This document shows positions 59,301-59,527 of a DNA stretch of 59,527 bases, in pieces; the stretch's first letter is position 1; each line of letters begins with the position of its first letter. The DNA is from Chitinophaga pinensis (lineage in GTDB: Bacteria; Bacteroidota; Bacteroidia; Chitinophagales; CAMDFR01): NCBI GenBank assembly GCA_945860705.1, contig CAMART010000017.1, positions 1-59,527 of the forward strand, read 5' to 3'. A program made the translations under genes and the position numbers. The notes under the pieces are model-generated. The model saw only the letters and a list, made by a program, of their open reading frames with translations. It was not told the origin of the DNA and ran no database searches.

Positions 59301-59527
59301 TATAAAGATGCAACATCTACAACTCATACTATTACTGGACTAATGCCGGGAGTAGCATACGAAGTATTCGCATCATATGTATGTGGAAACGGAGGCAGAT
59401 GGTGGAGTAAAAAAGCAACATTTACTACAAATGCTACTTGTACAGTTGCTACTGCACCTACTATCACTAGTATAGCACCAGCACCACCAAGAGATTGTAG
59501 AAGACCATCAGTGACTATCAGTGCACC
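50388..59527 (+). CDS. Giant secreted/surface protein (beta-helix, Ig-like, lectin-like modules), 3' end missing
   Basis: At least 3,046 codons, open to the last base, starting ATG after a perfect promoter. Signal peptide about 1-35 (LMLITTLVLLFSSQLNAQ). Residues 36-855: right-handed beta-helix-like region rich in NN-I turns (NNIIRNCSI, NISFNTISNN). About 885-1018: Ig-like. Three copies of a 180-200 residue module (about 1053-1245, 2165-2343, 2468-2668) with (S/T)TPFxWDGxSN(I/V)(V/L)IE(F/M)CH. Ig-like domains with SSTTTYTVTATN lie between. About 1718-1958: legume-lectin/ConA-like (NDFEITFDLLTTPGST). From 2738 it is paralogous to the tail of the previous gene, so a T9SS sorting domain probably follows beyond the window. 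Likely adhesin or structural surface protein. Confidence 0.9.
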   Translation, partial: MNRKTTSFNIGLLRSIKLMLITTLVLLFSSQLNAQVTVSGGTSAAGSYTTIKAAADAISANPVTGAITVDVLAGHTETLPSRIDFTATGTASNTITFQKSGAGANPIITAYTGTNLNSSATTLDGMWSFSGSDYIIIDGINLVDSNTTAAGYMEYGYGFFKASATDGCNNNIIRNCSIHLDRNNVVTGVGTRIEISGASGILLLNATATLTSSALTATSLAGASSNNLFERNTIQDCNNGICIIGSPITTAPYTNADLNNTIGGSMGNGNSIINFGGGASPTGACAAVLHKNQWSANISFNTISNNVGGSGGINHTTSNRGIWLFNASPGASVDVNNNFIQIRSSTTGTTINWVIDCEMASTGTGNTININNNTFQACLNLAASTGEFQLVWLATVASTVNINNNIINNFQYAGTANAGFIVNKTAGIGTLNANNNKINGITYTGTGTKSALFYNTVTLTNLNLVNNRVSNVAINTATSGTFYGVYTGSPTNGLLDKDTVENVAYTAPTSTGTIYGLYDISSGVNMTYSNNIIRNFGTPTTGTMHGIREFGTTGIKRIFNNTVSDFATYPGGTGGSSFNGIVLQTGSTDSIYGNIVTRMNVTGGTGGTNFGMQVSGGTTNYIFNNIVNDLSNGSTGGTMNGMTFTAGTTNHIYNNFISDIRTPSMNGANNVFGMQLGGTTSTHHVSFNTINLGSGGSMSSAGAAFGVSGLYISSALTTAIIKNNIINVKATTASTSSWIAAFRRVSGTAGVKPSTITASNNIYYVTPATNSLIYGEGTGAPTAVTNPYFTSGTSTITGAILDANFNTSCGLYKIFMAETGTFTENNLTAGVIPGTFVPSGASFAESNATSSTIPSIGVDFAGVSRSTADIGALQFSGSASDATGPSISYTNIPNQACTNPPSLSAVITDASGVNSTAGTKPRLYFKKSTDANTLADWKFVESTSSSSPFAFAIDYTLLTSAPAVSGDIIEYFVVAQDNAGTANVGSNLASYPSGFCPTSVALPSGAFPIGGTIRNYTIAAVSDAFAFASPDPVCDGSPVSLSAAIASPANVAMGPGLTTSATYSNPFYSLWSNLHHQSIIRASELLAAGIVPGPINSVSLNITNAGTLPMINLQVKIAHTSATTMASFVSPSFSTVFTSASYLPTLGENVLTFSTPFMWDGTSNIVLEFCHGNPASTATMSRTCLMDVTSYVSTIKTHITTAPGSSSATICGDVSTNILTYSTRPRYIFNALSGTVPVSTTWTLVPSMTAIGTSNPQSTTASFGMASTLEYAVTAADAAGCTFSDSVTVTKNTSMPTITATSLSRTSLCAGDSTQVSVTASLGCPPLSYLWSTGQTNATFRHTPSVTTTYTVTVTDFSGQTVTATAGTTTVNNPLLLSVQGDTICGVDTVQLNATGSVGSTINWYRTPTGGAPFTTGNIYTTPVLSSDTTFWVTASQGGVSNAPLGGNQTAASTLTPLGAHQTTLMSGASNIYQTLVPLTINSVTIYPAATVGTSFTIELRSGTATGPLVATYTGTTTVTNVGGSTLPINAQIVPTNFVVPTAGIYHMGFAGTNPNTWRSGFLSAPDFGYPLSLPGIVNMTGASLSGYVYYFYDLRVSTGCESPRQAVLAKVNPATTISATATPSTPLCAGQSTVLNVSSANPAYVYTWGPGSLSGASHTVTPSSSTTYTVTAIDAVAQCSQVATVPVTVYQAITGTVSGGNIDSCAGTTTTITANPVGAGTVYTNDFSSSILDTTKAKLYGNSSSISGGRLQINSSAASRNGAIEIQNTTGIVSNDFEITFDLLTTPGSTSPADGISYSYGPDVVPLPTGTGSTVVNTTVAPNTTNVENGSGTKLKLSFDAYTNGANAAGIYLMYNCPVWNQATTNPAVLFYSPDVSWRATTTLAKTTAVKIVINAAGQVSLFLNGTLVLPPTSLPASYLSDNKLSWKHVFAGRTGAEFQGQFIDNLDIKYSNIYEYSDDGFTTSQTSPVFVKTSGTWPISVRYIANPTCPTLLGTVTVAPYSPIVGTVTSSTASICVSGTPTLTVTGNGPEIQWQSSTTSSTTGFTDVSGATNALYTPSSPITTTTWYRVKSECITTGAINYSSAVAVIVLNPTVTSITPNTRCGVGTTTLSATGTAGTIIRWYDASNSYLATGNSFTTPTISSSTTYKLEASITGTGTTPVGLGATTSTTYPNPFYSLWSNTHNQYLITASELAASGVLPGNINSIALDITAAGTLPMLGLSVKMGHTSATSMATFVSPSFTTVHTSASYLPTLGINTLSFSTPFNWDGVSNVVIEFCHGNPASTATMSRTCKVDNTSYVSTIHTHITTAPGTSGATICGDITSNLTTYSIRPQFIVNGNIVLCSSSPRDTVVATVTAPPALVMGDTTNMCLGTQDTLSVSSVDPGYTYTWSPGSLSGATPLVTPTSSTTYTVTATNTTSGCVNVGTQRVLVNPVPASVSIISNPAPVCYGLGVDTLVATGGLSFLATNITVSGTSPTTSTGTNTPLYRNFEGFKRQYLVRASELTALGYGAGQLTSLSYNVTTLGASPNHNFNNLNISIGHTGAVALTSTFQPTPSLPVFSSPLYNAVLGANTFTFSTPFNWDGTSNILIEMCHDNDPSGSCTAGTPVCWGNIPTQSVATTPFVSVTSQYSDNDAGTPRTFCTTPTGTIVTSSIRPVITFAYLLNNPTNRYTWTPATGLFIDAAGTTPYTAGALEDTVYARPSTTTSYTATSTIISTACFTNSASASVIVNAPGTGGCPSLPTNDSLCKPMNVTTNYVATIPYYMVGFANINPHTDTINQSNIIATNQVGEPIGSCGGAGASNKTLWYRLTTPFCSTPQLHISTDARGTTDFDTRISVYRRDDVNNCNGTYTEIACNDNGTYYLNTGLTNNSSVVLSPNSVTTGALTNEYLPGEDIYVQTSGVGSSSGNYGLIIDAEPFIPTLSSIGAGSVVVDWSPVLTSTWGNISGAYIQWRPVGAPSTVSGTWIYKDATSTTHTITGLMPGVAYEVFASYVCGNGGRWWSKKATFTTNATCTVATAPTITSIAPAPPRDCRRPSVTISA
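53545..54110 (+). repeat. Module copy 1 (FYSLWSN module)
   Basis: Encodes NPFYSLWSN, IRASELLAAG, GTLPMINLQVKIAHTSATTMASF, SASYLPTLG, STPFMWDGTSN, EFCHGNPASTATMSRTC and THITTAPGSS. 53578-53605 is identical to 56911-56938. Confidence 0.88.
56890..57415 (+). repeat. Module copy 2 (FYSLWSN module)
   Basis: NPFYSLWSN, ITASELAASG, GTLPMLGLSVKMGHTSATSMATF, STPFNWDGVSN, EFCHGNPASTATMSRTC and THITTAPGTS: nearly the same as copy 1 in protein. Confidence 0.88.
57790..58390 (+). repeat. Module copy 3, diverged
   Basis: RNFEGFKRQYLVRASELTALG, ISIGHTGAVALTSTFQ, STPFNWDGTSNILIEMCHDND and TIVTSSIRPVI: same order of motifs, clearly diverged from copies 1 and 2. Confidence 0.8.
58610..59527 (+). repeat. C-terminal paralogous region, copy 2, cut by the window end
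   Basis: Matches 48560-49462 (see there). The window stops inside the near-identical part. Confidence 0.9.

Noticed and set aside
50388-59527. Possible frameshift or broken gene in the second giant protein
   Set aside because: I followed the codon phase from the ATG through many lines to the final bases: it stays the same and domain motifs continue in one frame. It is simply open at the window end.
1-59527. tRNA, rRNA or prophage genes
   Set aside because: No cloverleaf-like stretch, ribosomal RNA landmark, integrase or phage structural protein was seen; small RNAs cannot be excluded.

Overview
The window looks like a piece of a Bacteroidota chromosome, probably the Chitinophagales/Saprospirales side of the phylum, although the class is an inference. 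It is AT-rich. It has four large secreted proteins with type IX secretion (T9SS) signals: three with type A C-terminal domains or their family (211-2613, 31011-33233, 45363-50132) and one type B (40841-42784). A fifth (50388 onward) very probably belongs with them. Many genes are preceded by the Bacteroidota -7 promoter element TAnnTTTG rather than an E. coli-like promoter. Marker genes are typical of the phylum (DUF3822 next to rsmD, BrxA/B bacilliredoxin, Bacteroidota-type dihydroorotase, OmpA with an N-terminal DUF937 domain). No tRNA, rRNA or CRISPR array was seen.

Layout. 1-131: edge of an IS3-family insertion sequence. 160-9.4 kb, minus strand: a T9SS protein with Asp-box repeats, yidC, a small iron-sulfur/redox group (SufT-like DUF59, bacilliredoxin, PaaE-like reductase), then DUF3822-rsmD-DUF255 lipoprotein. 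10.3-18.1 kb, plus strand: thioesterase, MATE exporter, an ABC-2 exporter pair, LolA-like protein, TPR lipoprotein, thrS, RDD protein. 18.1-24.1 kb, minus strand: AI-2E-family permease, the accD-folC-DUF937/OmpA operon, class I aldolase fbaB. 24.2-26.4 kb: the scar of a deleted type I restriction-modification locus (start of hsdM joined to the end of hsdR), a YjdI-like ferredoxin, tcdA, and a 565-base non-coding stretch with several hairpins. 26.4-34.6 kb: SPFH protein, gcvP, GNAT acetyltransferase, FG-GAP T9SS protein, ffh. 34.7-45.2 kb: an unusual lysine-repeat protein ending in a START-like domain, an orphan cytosine-5 DNA methyltransferase, M42 peptidase, UbiA-like membrane protein, SDR and SRPBCC pair, a T9SS type B protein, isoaspartyl peptidase and dihydroorotase. 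45.3-59.5 kb: two tandem giant surface proteins with paralogous C-terminal regions; the second, at least 3,046 codons, runs off the right end.

How it fits together: most genes are housekeeping (translation, membrane insertion, protein targeting, fatty-acid and folate synthesis, glycine cleavage, pyrimidine synthesis). The T9SS cargo is the accessory layer facing the outside. Both window ends lie in sequence expected to be repeated in the genome (an insertion sequence; a C-terminal region 71/72 identical in its last bases to another copy inside the window), so this is probably a whole assembly contig broken at repeats.

I did not find a clear new defence or biosynthetic system. The best candidates for something undescribed are the histone-H1-like/START fusion (34706-36130), the repeated 'FYSLWSN' module of the giant protein, the apparently recombining C-terminal region, and the probable leaderless promoters.
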